The translations under genes were made by a program, and so were the position numbers. 64,000 bases of DNA from NCBI GenBank assembly GCA_903813345.2, contig CAIIXF020000001.1, positions 27,889,915-27,953,914 of the forward strand, in the 5' to 3' direction. Below, one piece after another: positions 39,101 to 50,800 of this stretch; the stretch's first letter is position 1; each line of letters starts with the position of its first letter. Under the pieces are notes generated by a model. That model ran no database searches and was not told the DNA's origin. It worked only from the letters and a program-made list of their open reading frames with translations. This stretch comes from Owenia fusiformis. Its lineage: Eukaryota; Annelida; Polychaeta; Sabellida; Oweniidae.

Positions 39101-42100
39101 TGTACTGTACGTATGTGACGTATTATTTGTCCTGCCATAATATTTGTGACATTTTATTGTTTTAAAGGTATGGTCAACAAGAATATGCCAAGGACATTTG
39201 GGGATGGAATAATTCACAAATCACACTTTGACTACATGGTAGAAGGGCACATGCCCCTTCCTGAGCTGTCCAAACATGAACTAGATCTGCTCATGGTTGA
39301 TCTCCCCCTGAGTGATGATTATGTAAACCCTTCAGAAAGAGAGCAGAAAATTGGCAAAAGTATCGCAGAAAATCTCGTAACTGATGGAGCAACTTTACAA
39401 ATGGGTATGTTCTTTTTATGACACTGAAAAAAAGCTACATTGTAACCTTGTGCTGAGGAGCACCTGGAACATGCAGGTGAGCAGGAGCATCAACCTTGTC
39501 ATCGAAATTCCTGCGCATCCTTTCAACTTGAAAATAGATGGAATTTCAAATCTGACTTAAGATTTGAGATTTGACTTTCAATGACCTTCTCAAGGTCGAA
39601 AAAGGTCAAAAAGGTAGCTTTCAACTCGCTTCAAATTGACTATTTTTTCTTTTAAATCATCTACAAGTTCTCAAAAGTTCAAATGTAGATTTGACCTTCA
39701 ATGACATTCTCAAGGTCAAAAGGGTCTTTTTTCATCTTGCTTCAAATTGACCAATTTTTTTTCAAAATCATCTACAAGTTCTCAGAAGTTCAAATCTGAC
39801 TTTAGTTTTGAGATTTCATCTTCAATGACCTTCTCAGGGTCAAAAAAGGTGGTGACATTTTGTCATGTTAATGCCTTGTTGCTGATTGCATTACAAATGC
39901 TCATTTATGAGAACAATTAACATGAATTTCCAAGATACAAGTTTTCTTGTGTGATTTTACCTCAAATCCTTTAAGAAATTTTTTCCAGACTAAGTGCCTG
40001 TGTAGCTATTTGAATAATTTTAATAATTGTTTCATCATTGAGAATTCCATTAATTTCAATCTTCTTGTCTATCCAGGTATTGGCAATATCCCAAACATAG
40101 TTTTAAAGCATCTCCACAACCATAAAGACCTAGGTGTCCACACTGAGATGTTCAGTGATGGAGTGATTGACCTTGTGGAGAATGGAAACATCACAAATGC
40201 AAAGAAAGTTATACAACCTGGCAAGATCGTAGGAGCATTCTGTGTTGGCACTAGACGCTTGTATGACTTCTTGGATGACAACCCTTTTGTAGGTAAGGAA
40301 TTGTGCTGATTCAAAATAAATGTTATCAAAACCTTTTGGTTGAACAAAACATGTACTTCCATTTAGCATACATTGAATTTGATGTGTATATCATATTGAA
40401 GCCTAAATGTGTGTAGGTTCATTGAAAAATTGATTGATGTTTGTTGATTCGATAGAAATAACGGAGACAATAATATCAGTTTGGCAAAACTATAATTATG
40501 GCTTTACAATATACATCAGAGAGTCTTAATTATTAGTCTTTTATAATAAAGTTGATATTTTGTGTCGACTTCAGGTTCAGATCAAAAACTAACTCTCTCC
40601 ACAGCCTGCGCTGTGCTTATATACCTCGAAACAAATGAGCCATCTACTATATTTAACTTTGAGAAACAAAACTTATATACAATAGTGACATCTTAAAGTA
40701 GAATTGCTTCAATCAAGGGCTTTCAAGAGATATATTTCTACATTGCAGTAATGGGAGATGTGGCTCATGTGTGTAACACAGCAGTAATAGCACAGAATCC
40801 ACGAGTGACAGCCATCAACTCTTGTATTGAAGTGGACATAACAGGCCAGGTCGTCTCTGACAGCATTGGAAACAAAATGCATTCTGGTATTTATATTACT
40901 GTATATCAAATTATACATGTATATATATTGATGTAGCTAGCTTAGATTAATTAAAGATCATTCACCCAAACTAGTTCATGTATTAAGTGAATCTTGTAAA
41001 AAGTTCAAATGTTAATTGTGTAACAAAACCAAAATCAGAGTACCAGAGTAATTTTAATACTCAAAATTATGCTTATTATAGAAGCAAGGCATTTCATGAG
41101 GCCTATTGACTCTTACCTAAATAGCAAAATATATACACATATATAATCTAATATTTTAGCATATTGTCTTTATTATTGTCTTCATTATTAAGAGGTCTGG
41201 ACTAAAAAGTGCATCTCTAGTGAGCATTATGATTTCTATGGTTACCATTTACGCAACAAATACCAGAATCAGAAAAGATCTTCTTCTAAACATATTTATT
41301 TTTTTCTAGTAGTAAAGGAATGTGACAGTTGCAACCATAAATCATATTTGATGAATGTCGATGTGAAAACACATCCAAAAATCTGGATTTTGATGTCTTT
41401 GAAAACCTCATGAGAATGTTTTCTTTCAAGGTGTTGGAGGTCAGATTGACTTCATTAGAGGAGCATCACAAGGTTTAGATGGCTTGGGGAAACCTATATT
41501 GGCTATGACTTCTACAACACGTCATGGTCAGACAAAAATAGTACCCGACATTCACAAGGGTGAGGCTTTAAAAATGTTATATTAAAAAAATACAAACCGT
41601 GGATCCCATGCAGGCCTGTAGCCAGGGGGGGTTCGCCCCCCCCCCTGGCCAAAAATTCTTTCAAAAGCATGCAGTTTTCACCATTTTGAGCACTTCTCAA
41701 GTAATTTTAGCCATATTTGGGCCAAAATTGTCAAATAAGAACTCCCCCTGGAAATTTTTGAAAACTGAACCCCCCTTGGCAAATCCTGACTACGGGCCTG
41801 CCATGACTGAATCCAATTCCTAGTATTCAGAATATGTAACAAAATTTTGGATAAGTCTAGCTATTCATTGATTTACTAGAGTATTCCAGTAATTGTTTGT
41901 GTACATGTAAGTGCAAAATAAGCATATTGGCAATAAGCTACCTTAATATGAATACACTTCATTGTTTAAATTCTTGTTTCAAAGAAATCACACGCTTTTT
42001 ACAGGAAATAAAAAATTCGTATTACAAAAATATTTCCTAGAAGGGAGACCAATTTGATGTTAAAAAGACTTGAGAGCATAACGAAAAAGTCATTGTTATT

Positions 42101-42317
42101 TAAACTTATTTAAATCTATGTGATTCTTTCAGGTGCGGGAGTGGTGACCACGAGGGCACACGTTCACTATATTGTCACTGAATACGGAATCGCAAATCTC
42201 TTTGGAAAAAATATCAGACAGAGGGCATATGAACTGATACGTATTGCTCACCCTGATCATCAAGAAGAGTTAGAAAAAGCAGCATTTGAGAAACTTAATA
42301 TCATGCCAACTCCCTAA
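36140..42317 (+). CDS. 4-hydroxybutyrate CoA-transferase-like, mitochondrial (9 exons)
   Basis: Exons: 36140-36341, 37238-37390, 37948-38096, 38719-38809, 39168-39404, 40077-40292, 40749-40886, 41431-41559, 42133-42317. All splice phases agree and the product is 499 aa. The first 45 or so residues are rich in Arg, Lys, Gln and Ser with almost no acidic residues, a likely mitochondrial presequence. CoA-transferase family I (acetyl-CoA hydrolase/transferase) hallmarks are FRSNSLFMGPNVREAVNAGR, GIGNIP, LGVHTE with catalytic-type Glu301, MFSDG, and a C-terminal GAGVVTTRAHVHYIVTEYG block. The family moves CoA between acetyl-CoA and short carboxylates via a glutamyl-CoA thioester; the acceptor acid cannot be told from sequence. 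An AATAAA signal lies at 42425-42430. Intron 1 holds a foldback transposon ending 53 bp before exon 2. Confidence 0.95.
36588..37184 (+). mobile_element. hAT-like foldback element, family A copy 1
   Basis: The element is 597 bp, begins TTACTTCCTGCGA and ends CGAAGTGAGTAA. It is flanked by a perfect 8-bp duplication, cactagac, at 36580-36587 and 37185-37192. Internally two roughly 182-bp arms (about 36661-36842 and 36929-37110) are inverted repeats. No transposase is encoded. An identically sized copy lies at 56381-56977. It occupies CoA-transferase intron 1. Confidence 0.9.
39470..39895 (+). repeat. Interspersed repeat, gttcaaatctgac family, in CoA-transferase intron 5
   Basis: This segment contains repeated units of the form tcatctacaagttctcagaagttcaaatctgac followed by gagatttgaccttcaatgaccttctcaaggtc. 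It ends with ggtggtgacattttgtcatgttaatgccttgtt. Related copies occur around 1190-1960, 15.7-16.6 kb, 25.7-26.1 kb, 44.8-45.2 kb and 53.7-54.0 kb. The class is unknown. Confidence 0.6.
41611..41800 (+). mobile_element. MITE-like element with GTAGCC ends, family D copy 1
   Basis: The element is 190 bp with inverted ends CAGGCCTGTAGCC and its counterpart CTGACTACGGGCCTG. It is flanked by the 5-bp duplication ccatg at 41606-41610 and 41801-41805. G and C runs lie just inside the ends. It shares the interior block attctttcaaaa.catgcag with the copy at 51184-51368. It lies in CoA-transferase intron 8. Confidence 0.85.
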
Positions 42318-42424
42318 ATGCTAAATTTAATTGAATGACAATTTGGATAAATTAGGGTAAAACCTTCTGCCATTGGCTGCCATTATATTTTGATATTTTT
42401 ACTTATAGCTGCACAGTATATACT

Positions 42425-42430
42425 AATAAA
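42425..42430 (+). terminator. Poly(A) signal AATAAA of the CoA-transferase gene
   Basis: A canonical AATAAA hexamer lies 108 bp downstream of the stop codon, a usual distance for a short 3' UTR. Assignment is by position only. Confidence 0.5.
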
Positions 42431-42571
42431 AGCAGTTAGGGGGCTTGTAGATCCATAATTAGATGGCGCTGGGTGATGTGCTTACCAGCAACACTGGATA
42501 ATTTAGCCTGTCTACACTGATTTTATGATTTGCTGTATAAAGCGCTGTTTCAAATCACATACACATGTACA

Positions 42572-42680
42572 TAGCCTTGTCCAAGTCTGTCTCTTTTACT
42601 TATCTTGATTTCTATTATGACCGGCTGTAATAATTCAAGATCAGATAAGTAAAAAAAAATACTGACTTTGGCAAGGCTAA
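42572..42680 (+). mobile_element. Short palindromic MITE, family C copy 1
   Basis: The element is 109 bp and almost entirely an inverted repeat, with ends TAGCCTTGTCCAAGTC and GGCAAGGCTAA. It is flanked by 8-bp duplications, catgtaca, at 42564-42571 and 42681-42688. The second copy at 50975-51084 is in the opposite orientation. Confidence 0.85.
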
Positions 42681-42878
42681 CATGTACAATAAAACGAGTG
42701 TATGGAATTATAACACTTCTCAAATGAAGACCTTCTACACTTTCTGCTATAATAGCTTGATGGTAGATGTTTGCATGACATGACTAACTGTATTCTGAAT
42801 AAGCCAGTTTCTAAAGTCGTTTACTATAGGCTTTTTAGCCAAGCCTTATGTTTTACATAATAGAAAGAATATCTGTTT

Positions 42879-42985
42879 AGATAGAAAGCCTGTGTATTAA
42901 GATAGAAAGCCTGTGTATTAAGATAGAAAGCCTGTGTATTTAGATAGAAAGCACATGTATTTACACAGAATGCCCATATATTTAT
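42879..42985. repeat. 21-bp minisatellite, about 5 units
   Basis: The unit is agatagaaagcctgtgtatta. The first three copies are nearly identical and the last two degrade (acagaatgcccatatattt-like). The minus-strand frame through it only gives a repetitive QAFYLNT peptide and is not evidence of a gene. Confidence 0.85.
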
Positions 42986-44400
42986 TAGTACATAGAAAGC
43001 CCATATATATACATTATTAAATATGGGCATATTCTATTTCCTGAACCAGCTTATATGTTCTCTGTATTAAGCCACATTTTTGAGAGATACCATAGTAATA
43101 TTAAAATGGTTTTTACTATTATACACTTTAAATATGATTATACATGTATCTTATATTTGTTAATTAGAATATTGGAAAACTTTTTCTGTTTGATATTAAT
43201 TGTGCCATATTTTTGAAAATGCAATTGCAATGTCAGATTTAAATTCATTGACTGATTGTGCCATACTTTAAAAAAAATGCATTCATTGTATTTAAAATGA
43301 ATAAGTTCTTTCAATATGTTGTCTTCTATCTCATTTATTTTCATAGTTAGATAAATAACTAAGCACAAGAAAGACAACAAACTTCTAAGTAAACAAGTAA
43401 TGTCAGACTCATAAACAGGCATGGTGCAATTTGGTATATGAAAAAAAGATTTTAGAATACTTTGGTGCTGCAAAATTGGCCAAAATTTCATTTTGTACTG
43501 TGAAGACAAGTAAATCATGACTTTTACGTACATAATATTCAGATATTATAAAAGCTGTTTAAAAAGCTTTGTCTTTAACTTTTTATGATGGCATGATTTC
43601 AGTATCACGTAACCTTATAATTTAAAGTGAAGCTATTTGATGCAAAAACCAAGTATATTTATAATTCTCATGTTGATTTATAAAGGTTTCATATGGTTGT
43701 TATGATTCTAGAAGTTTGCAGGCTTTCTGATATTGCTGTTTTATGCTTTGTTAATTGTAATTTGACCAAGTTGATTACTTTTGGACAGCAAAATATATTC
43801 TTAATATAACTATGAAAATTAAATTAAAGCTCCATAAAATGGAACTTGCAATGAATCTCCATAAAATGGAACTTTGAGTTGTATGATGTACATGTACAGT
43901 GCATGTCTATATGTATAGTATGTGACGTGTACTTTAATTAATATGTTTCAAATTGTGTAATACTAAAATATATAATTATTTTGCAAAAAATCAACAAATT
44001 TTGTTTTTATGGCTTTCTGTATTCTTCTTTCTCTTGAAGTCATGGATAAAGAACGGGGCGTCTCAAATATCAATACATTTCTTTTTCATTTAAATGAAAA
44101 TCCTTGTAAAATGTTGGAATAGATGGTGTTGTCATAAGTTTGCAAGATAGGATAAAGTTGCAGCAGTAATGGACAGAGTGAAGAAGAGGGATGTAAATGT
44201 TTCAAGAATCATGTCAATTTGTCCCTTACCATCCAATATTTAATATCTGAAAATAATGTACTTGGAGGGCACTTGATTCCAAATTCACCAGGATCGAATA
44301 TAGAAATATCCCTCCTTTCAGGTATTACTTTATAATCTAGGTACATTTATGTATTTTTATGCAAAACTGAAAAATGTGGAATGTATGTATTGAATGTTTT

Positions 44401-44778
44401 TATCGCACCTTAAGGTGCTATATTGTAATCAGTTCGCCGGGCGGTTGGGCGGGCGGGCGTCCCGAATAATCTTGTCTACAGGTTTCCAGCCAAACCGTTT
44501 GAGGGATTCTTTTGAAATTTTCAGGGATGTTTCTACCTATGAAAGTTTAGAACTGATTAGTTTTTCGGCATTCTGGGTAAATGTTAAGGCGGCCATTTTG
44601 GATTTTCCGTCCTAAAATCTTGTCTGTCAAGGCTTGTCTACAGGTTTCCAGCCAAATCATTTGAGGGATTCATTTGAAATTCTCAGGGATGTTTCTACCT
44701 ATTAAAGTTTAGAACTGATTAGTTTTTCGACATTCTGGATAAATGTTAAGACGGCCATTTCTGTACAAGGGTGCGATA
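44401..44778 (+). repeat. TATCGCAC-ended repeat, copy 1
   Basis: The element is 378 bp, opens TATCGCACCTT and closes with the inverted GGGTGCGATA. Inside are a GC-rich gggcgggcgggcg patch and two tandem copies (period about 161 bp) of a unit running from gtctacaggtttccagcc to aaggcggccatttt. A related, longer element in the opposite orientation lies at 53482-54430. A non-autonomous DNA transposon is likely; no target duplication was established. Confidence 0.65.
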
Positions 44779-45319
44779 TTGTTCACCGTGTGTATTTTTC
44801 TTATTCTTAATAAAATATCACGCAACGACTTTTATGTCACCACCAAAAAGTGGTAACATATTGTTATGGCTTCTGTTTTTTTTTTGGCTGTTGGTGGTTG
44901 GCGGTTGGCGTCTGCAACAAAATCTTATAACTTCCAATAACTTAACAAATTCTGTTTAGACTGACTTCAATTTTTTCAAAAGTTTTAAGAAGTTCAAATC
45001 TGACTTTATATTTAAGATTTGACCTTCAATGACCTTTTCAAGGTAAAAAAGGATTCTTCAACTTGCATCAAATTGACCAATCTTTTTTTCAAAATCATCT
45101 ACAAGTTCTCAAAAGTTCAAATCTGACTATAGTTTTGACATTCATTTTTTCTTTATCATCTACAAGTTCTCAGAAATTCAAATCTGACTTAAGATTGAAA
45201 ATGCCTTGTTCAACAATACAGTGTACAATTGTTGACCTCTCCAGAGGTCAACCGGCAAAATTGTATACAGAGACTGTAAACCGAGAAACTACTGTTTTCA
45301 CACGTTTCAATCTGATACA

Positions 45320-46330
45320 ACTATAGTTGGGGATGTGCAGAATATTCATTTTCTGTAAAAACTGAAGAATCTGTTGAATCTGAGGAATCTGATTTTGGGA
45401 TGCGCAGAATATTCATTTTCTGTAAAAACTGTCGAATCTGAGGAATCTGATTTGGGGATGTGCAGAATATTCATTTTCTGTAAAAACTGAAGAATCTGTT
45501 GAATCTGAGGAATCTGATTCTTAGATATTCAGAATTTACATTTTCTGTAAAAACTGTAGAATCTGAGAAATCTGATTTTGGGATGTGCAGAATATTCATT
45601 TTCTGTAAAAACTGTAGAATCTGTTGAATCTGATTTTGGGATGCGCAGAATATTCATTTTTTGTAAAAACTGTCGAATCTGAGGAATCTGATTTTGGGAT
45701 GTACAGAATATTCATTTTCTGCAAAAACTGTAGAATCTGTTGAATCTGAGGAATCTGATTTTTGGATGTACAGAATATTCATTTTCTGTAAAAACTGAAA
45801 AATCTGTTGAATCTGATAAATCAGATTCTTGGATGTGCAGAATATTCATTTTCTGTAAAAACTGTAGAATCTGTTGAATCTGATTTTGGGATGCGCAGAA
45901 TATTCATTTTTTGTAAAAACTGTCGAATCTGAGGAATCTGATTTTGGGATGTACAGAATATTCATTTTCTGCAAAAACTGTAGAATCTGTTGAATCTGAG
46001 GAATCTGATTTTTGGATGTACAGAATATTCATTTTCTGTAAAAACTGAAAAATCTGTTGAATCTGATAAATCAGATTCCTGGATGTGCAGAACATTCAGA
46101 TTCTGTAAAAACTGAAGAATCTGAGGAATCTGATTCTCGAATGTACAGAATATTCAGATTCCATAAAAATTGTAGAATCTCTGAATCTGAGAAAACTGAT
46201 TATGGGATGTGAGACTTTTCATTACCTTTAAAAATATAGATCTGAGAATTCTGATCCTGGGATAATCAGTATTTTCAGATTCTGTAAAAAACTGAAGAAT
46301 CTGTATGGCAGAATTTTCAGATTTTCAAAA
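45320..46330. repeat. Minisatellite with a 250-bp higher-order repeat
   Basis: About 16 tandem units of 57-67 bp have the core gcagaatattcattttctg then taaaaactgtagaatctg and variable gaatctgaggaatctg blocks. Within this array, 45581-45830 and 45831-46080 are two almost identical 250-bp blocks of four units each, a higher-order structure. Units beyond 46080 decay progressively. No coding role is seen. Confidence 0.92.
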
Positions 46331-47344
46331 ACTGAAAACAGTGCCATTTCTGGACAATGTTGCCCGAAGGATAGAGATGGAGATGGCGTGGGCGTGGCTT
46401 ACCACGATGGTTGATGTCGAGTCTCGCATCATACGAATGTAATTTTAGGCGATCTTTTTGCATGGGGTGTATGACGGCACTCGGTTCTGTGTAGCATGTT
46501 TTACTCTGTATGACTCGATTGCTCCCGAGTTGTCCTTTTAGACAATTTACAACCTACTAGTATTTGAGCAGTAGAGGGGTTGTTGCTAAGGTACCGTTCG
46601 CCTAGACACATAAATTAAAGCTGAACATACAAACAAAACACTCGATGTCAAAGTCATTTAAAGCCCTCGAAAAGGCCTACATGACCACGGCCATGTAGGC
46701 CAATATATCTGACATTTTTAAATTCGAGTTCATTATGATTTATATTATGATGCTATACTCACTGGTCAGTATCAAGCGAAGGTTACGACCGTCACATTCG
46801 CATTTAAGATGGCGGACGGAAAGTGTCGATTTCGATATTTTTAGTTTTCATCGTCGGAATTCAACTACCATATTTTACGTAATCCTTTGACCATTTGAAG
46901 TTTGAACTAAATCCGACTTATTCGCTGGGGTATGATCATTTGTTCATATTATCGTGTGTGGGCGCCATAGTTCTACGTGACCGTAGAAATGAAAAAAGTT
47001 ATCCATGTTTTAAATTCTACGGCGAGCCTACGGTCAGTAAAAACTGGATATGCCAAACGGAGACCGCAGATTTCCTACGCTCGTCGTAGAAAACTGATAT
47101 CAAGGAATTGCGGTCGACGTACGGTCGCCAAAGAGCAATGTGACAGCGTTCTCCATGTCCGTATGGCGTGATCTATCATTTTGGCGTAACTCCTGTAACT
47201 CCTATATACGAGGATATAGGATATATATATATTATATATGTAACTCCTATATTATCCTAGATAAGATGCGAGTAGAAATAATCTTGATTTACGTCATTAA
47301 AAATTCAAAATTCAGTCAATCTGATGTCATCACAATTAAAAAGA

Positions 47345-47592
47345 AATAAAAGAGAATTGTACATTTCGGAGTATGATACTCCGACGCCGTTTTCAATAGC
47401 TTTTACTCTTAGCGTTGTTGGACTTCAAACAGAAGTTAAAGTTACCCGCAAATGATATATTCATTGCATGGAGTCAGTAATTTTCTTTGATATAGCAAAA
47501 CATATGAGTAAAAAATAAATTGTGTGGATTTCCTAGTGTTTCTATGCAAATAGCACGCTCCGTCACAGCGGACAACTTTTTCGATACCAGCC
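47345..47592 (+). repeat. Solo arm of the RCC1L intron palindromic element
   Basis: This segment matches the right arm of the 27295-29415 element (about 29155-29415), including gcacgctccgtcacagcgg and the terminal gataccagcctgtg. No partner arm is nearby, so it is a truncated or solo copy. It lies about 200 bp upstream of the TATA box of the beta-lactamase-like gene. Confidence 0.8.
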
Positions 47593-47793
47593 TGTGATAT
47601 TGACATGCGTGAATCGACGCACAATGCTATCTTTAGCAGTTTATCATAAATCATTAAAACAATGTATTTCACTTCAAACCATCATTGAGTAAGTTTATTG
47701 GCGCTGAATATGTTATGTACTGTCATCGACCATAAATATGGACAAATTGTGTCAGTTTGACACAGTGACCTGATTCGTGAGGGTGCGATGGGG

Positions 47794-47800
47794 TATAAAA
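47794..47800 (+). promoter_or_regulatory. TATA box of the beta-lactamase-like gene
   Basis: A canonical TATAAAA lies 58 bp upstream of the start codon at 47858. The usual 25-30 bp spacing would put transcription start near 47825-47830, leaving a 5' leader of about 30 nt without an upstream ATG. It is the clearest core promoter in the window. Confidence 0.65.
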
Positions 47801-47857
47801 GAAAAGATTTACGCCCATTCCCGCATTCTCTGTTTGACAGCTCACTTGTGATCGACA

Positions 47858-50800
47858 ATGCTGAGTTTAGTGAGCATCGTTTTGTTGCTGGGGATCTCCC
47901 AAGCGCAGACTGACTGGCCACAGATGAAAGAAAGAATAGACACATTTGTAAATGAGATCATTGATTGCAAAGGGAGGGTCGGAATGAATCTGGCGATTGT
48001 AAAAGACCGCGAAACTCTATATACGACGGGGTACGGCTATGCTGACTTGGAGAATCAGGTTTCTAATGATGGAGAGACGATACATTTGTTATTTTCCATT
48101 AGCAAGTCAATCACTGTCACTTTGTTTGCCACGTTGATAGAGCAGACAGGGTAAGAACAACTCTGCAAATATAACATAATCGTACATAGTTTTTCTGTCT
48201 CTACAAAATCAAAACACACCGTACGGCTTCCGTAGTAAATGTGACTGCTGCTGGCCGTAGACGGTTTCAACGGTAGCAGCAGAAGTTATTAGCCGTACAA
48301 ATAATATACCTTTATGGTAGCCGTAGCAAATACTACTGAGATTTAACCAACTTACTAACTAAGGTTTTTAGTAACTTACTAAGTAGCTAGGCCTAATACT
48401 ATTAATTCACTTTCTTGATTGGTTACTCACAACAGAATGAAAAAATAATTTTGTGTAACAGTTCTGTGATATTCCGCAACAAAATACTTAAGTCGTTCAG
48501 TGGGAAATGAAATCATGTCACACTTTATGATGATCTCCGTCCACTCCATTCGCATACAGTTTAAGCGTGTTTTATAGCGAACTACCTGTAGTTTGGTGTG
48601 ACCTAGTGGTTAAATTAATATATGGATCTGAAATCAAAGATGTTTGATTCGCTGGAATCAACAAAAAACCATAATGTTATGTAACGAGCCTCTATTTATT
48701 GTGAGATATTAAAGTTGTGCTGTTCTATTTCATAGAATATCGTGGGACTCGTTGATCACAGATCTGTTGCCGAATTTCCGCTTTCGAGATGAGGAGAGAA
48801 ACAAGGGGCTAAAGTTGCGAGACTTGATCGGCCACGTGACAGGAATTCCCGAGGGCCTTCCCACAACTTTTGATACAAAGGAAGAGTTTGTCGAGTAGGT
48901 TTGACGGAAATAGTAAACCCACACAATGCAGAATATCAAAGTAAAAACTCATAGTAAAAACTTATAGACATAAGCCTACTAGCTTATTAATCTTATTGAG
49001 TGAAAACATATTACTACCCGTAGATTCAAATGTAAATGATCAATGCCATGGGACCCAAATGGACGAATATGCAGTCAAGGCAACTTGAACTGGGCCTCAT
49101 CCGAATTTTACATATTCAGGATTATGTGAATACCGTGTTCTGATTGTGTGGAAATTGATACACTATACCGTCCTAGCTAGCTGTGTGTGAAAATTAGATA
49201 GCATAGCATATTTTGAACAATTATCGTTTCCTTTTGTCTCTAAACGTTATATTTTCAGGGTTATCCAATGCACCGAACCATTGATGTCGTTACGTGAAAG
49301 TTTCTGCTATGTTGACAAAAATTATTTCCTTGCTGGTGTTATACTTGAACATCTGACTGGTAAATCCTATACACAATTGGTGAATGAACGAATATTTGCC
49401 CCATTGAAGATGAACTCGTCATTTCCATCAAATGCAAAAAGGTTCGATGACTCGGTTGGCAAGTGGGCTTATGGTTATTTTAATTTCAACGGCCTCTTCA
49501 TCCCTTTCAAAAGTCCAGGAAGTGATGACGAAGTCACGTAAGCATTTCATATGTTTGCTATTTCAAGTAAAATATATGGACGTTAAAAAGATAAGAATGC
49601 AATTCACAGTTACAGTAAGTTTTGCGTAAAAATAAAATTTTACAAAAATTGAATCGTATGATGAGATTTTAGGTATATTTAGACTTTTCTATTTACATAA
49701 AACATGATCCAAAAATATCATGCATGACTAGCCTGCTTATGTAGTACGTAAAGCCCAACATACACCAATGGGGCACTGTGGTACCTCAATAGACTTAACA
49801 TTGCTTAATTGGGACCTCGTGGGACTTCATGGGATTTTGTCCCATGGACTCCGTGAGACTCCATGGAACTTTGCTTCAGCTTGCCCTATCGTTTCCCATG
49901 AGGTTCCACGTGGGACTCGATATTTGAGGTAGTATGGGGCAAAATCCCACGAAGCCCCATCGAGAATGAACATACGTTCATTCTTTTCATTGGGCATCGT
50001 GGGTCATCATGTGACATGTTTGTCAAGTGACTTGGGATCAAAATGGACGCGGCAAAACCTTCTAAACTTAACTACATCATTTCCGTGGGACTCGAGGGTG
50101 CATGGTGAAATTCGATGGAAATTGATTGGGTAAAGTCAACGAGGTCTCCGTGGTATTCTGTCTATCAATACATTTTCTTCTTTGCCCCTAATGTCAACTT
50201 CTAATCCATAGGGATGACCTGATAAGTTATGACAAAACTTCTAGAATATTCGCGGGCCTCAAACAGCCTTTGATCGTATTTGCAGTGAATTAGGAGCGCC
50301 AGCCTATGGAGCAATGTCAACGGCAGAAGATATGGCGGAGTATATGAAGTTCCATCTTGGAGCGTATAGAAATGACGGATCCAACAATCCAGTTGTAGAC
50401 GCTGAGATATTGAGGGAAATGTACAAACCAAACCAAGCGATCAATCTTTTCACAGCATTTCTTGAGATTGACGGTCTGGATGATTTGCAAGAAACGTGGA
50501 GAATATATGACTATGGCATGGGATTTTGGATTGGTAATTATAGAGGTGAGTAGAGCACTGAGTGATGGAGCAAAGTTCTTTTTTCCTCATGCGTGGAAGT
50601 TTCATGCCTTCCAACCTATTTCATACCATTTGAAAGGTCGTGATGAGCTTGATGCAATTCAAAAGTCAAATTATATACTGGTTCTGTTCAAATACTCATC
50701 AACATGTCATCAGCAATATGTAGCCTCACGCGCACTAAGGTAAAGTGTTAGATTGAGGGAAATAATTATAATTGGGTCAATGGAAACACCATATGAGAGG

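Larger units (their letters stand above)
42318..47793. other. Intergenic region, CoA-transferase to beta-lactamase-like gene
   Basis: No coding exon is supported. The region contains a poly(A) signal for the upstream gene, a family C MITE, two minisatellites, a TATCGCAC-ended repeat, a gttcaaatctgac-family repeat (44830-45190) and a partial arm of the RCC1L palindromic element. The roughly 131-codon minus frame at 43138-43533 is AT-rich and featureless. Confidence 0.5.

Noticed and set aside
45904-46095. Minus-strand frame with a Ser-Asp-rich repetitive peptide
   Set aside because: It is produced by reading the minisatellite and has no independent coding evidence.
42879-46330. CRISPR-like spaced repeats
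   Set aside because: The arrays are head-to-tail minisatellites without unique spacers, in an animal genome.
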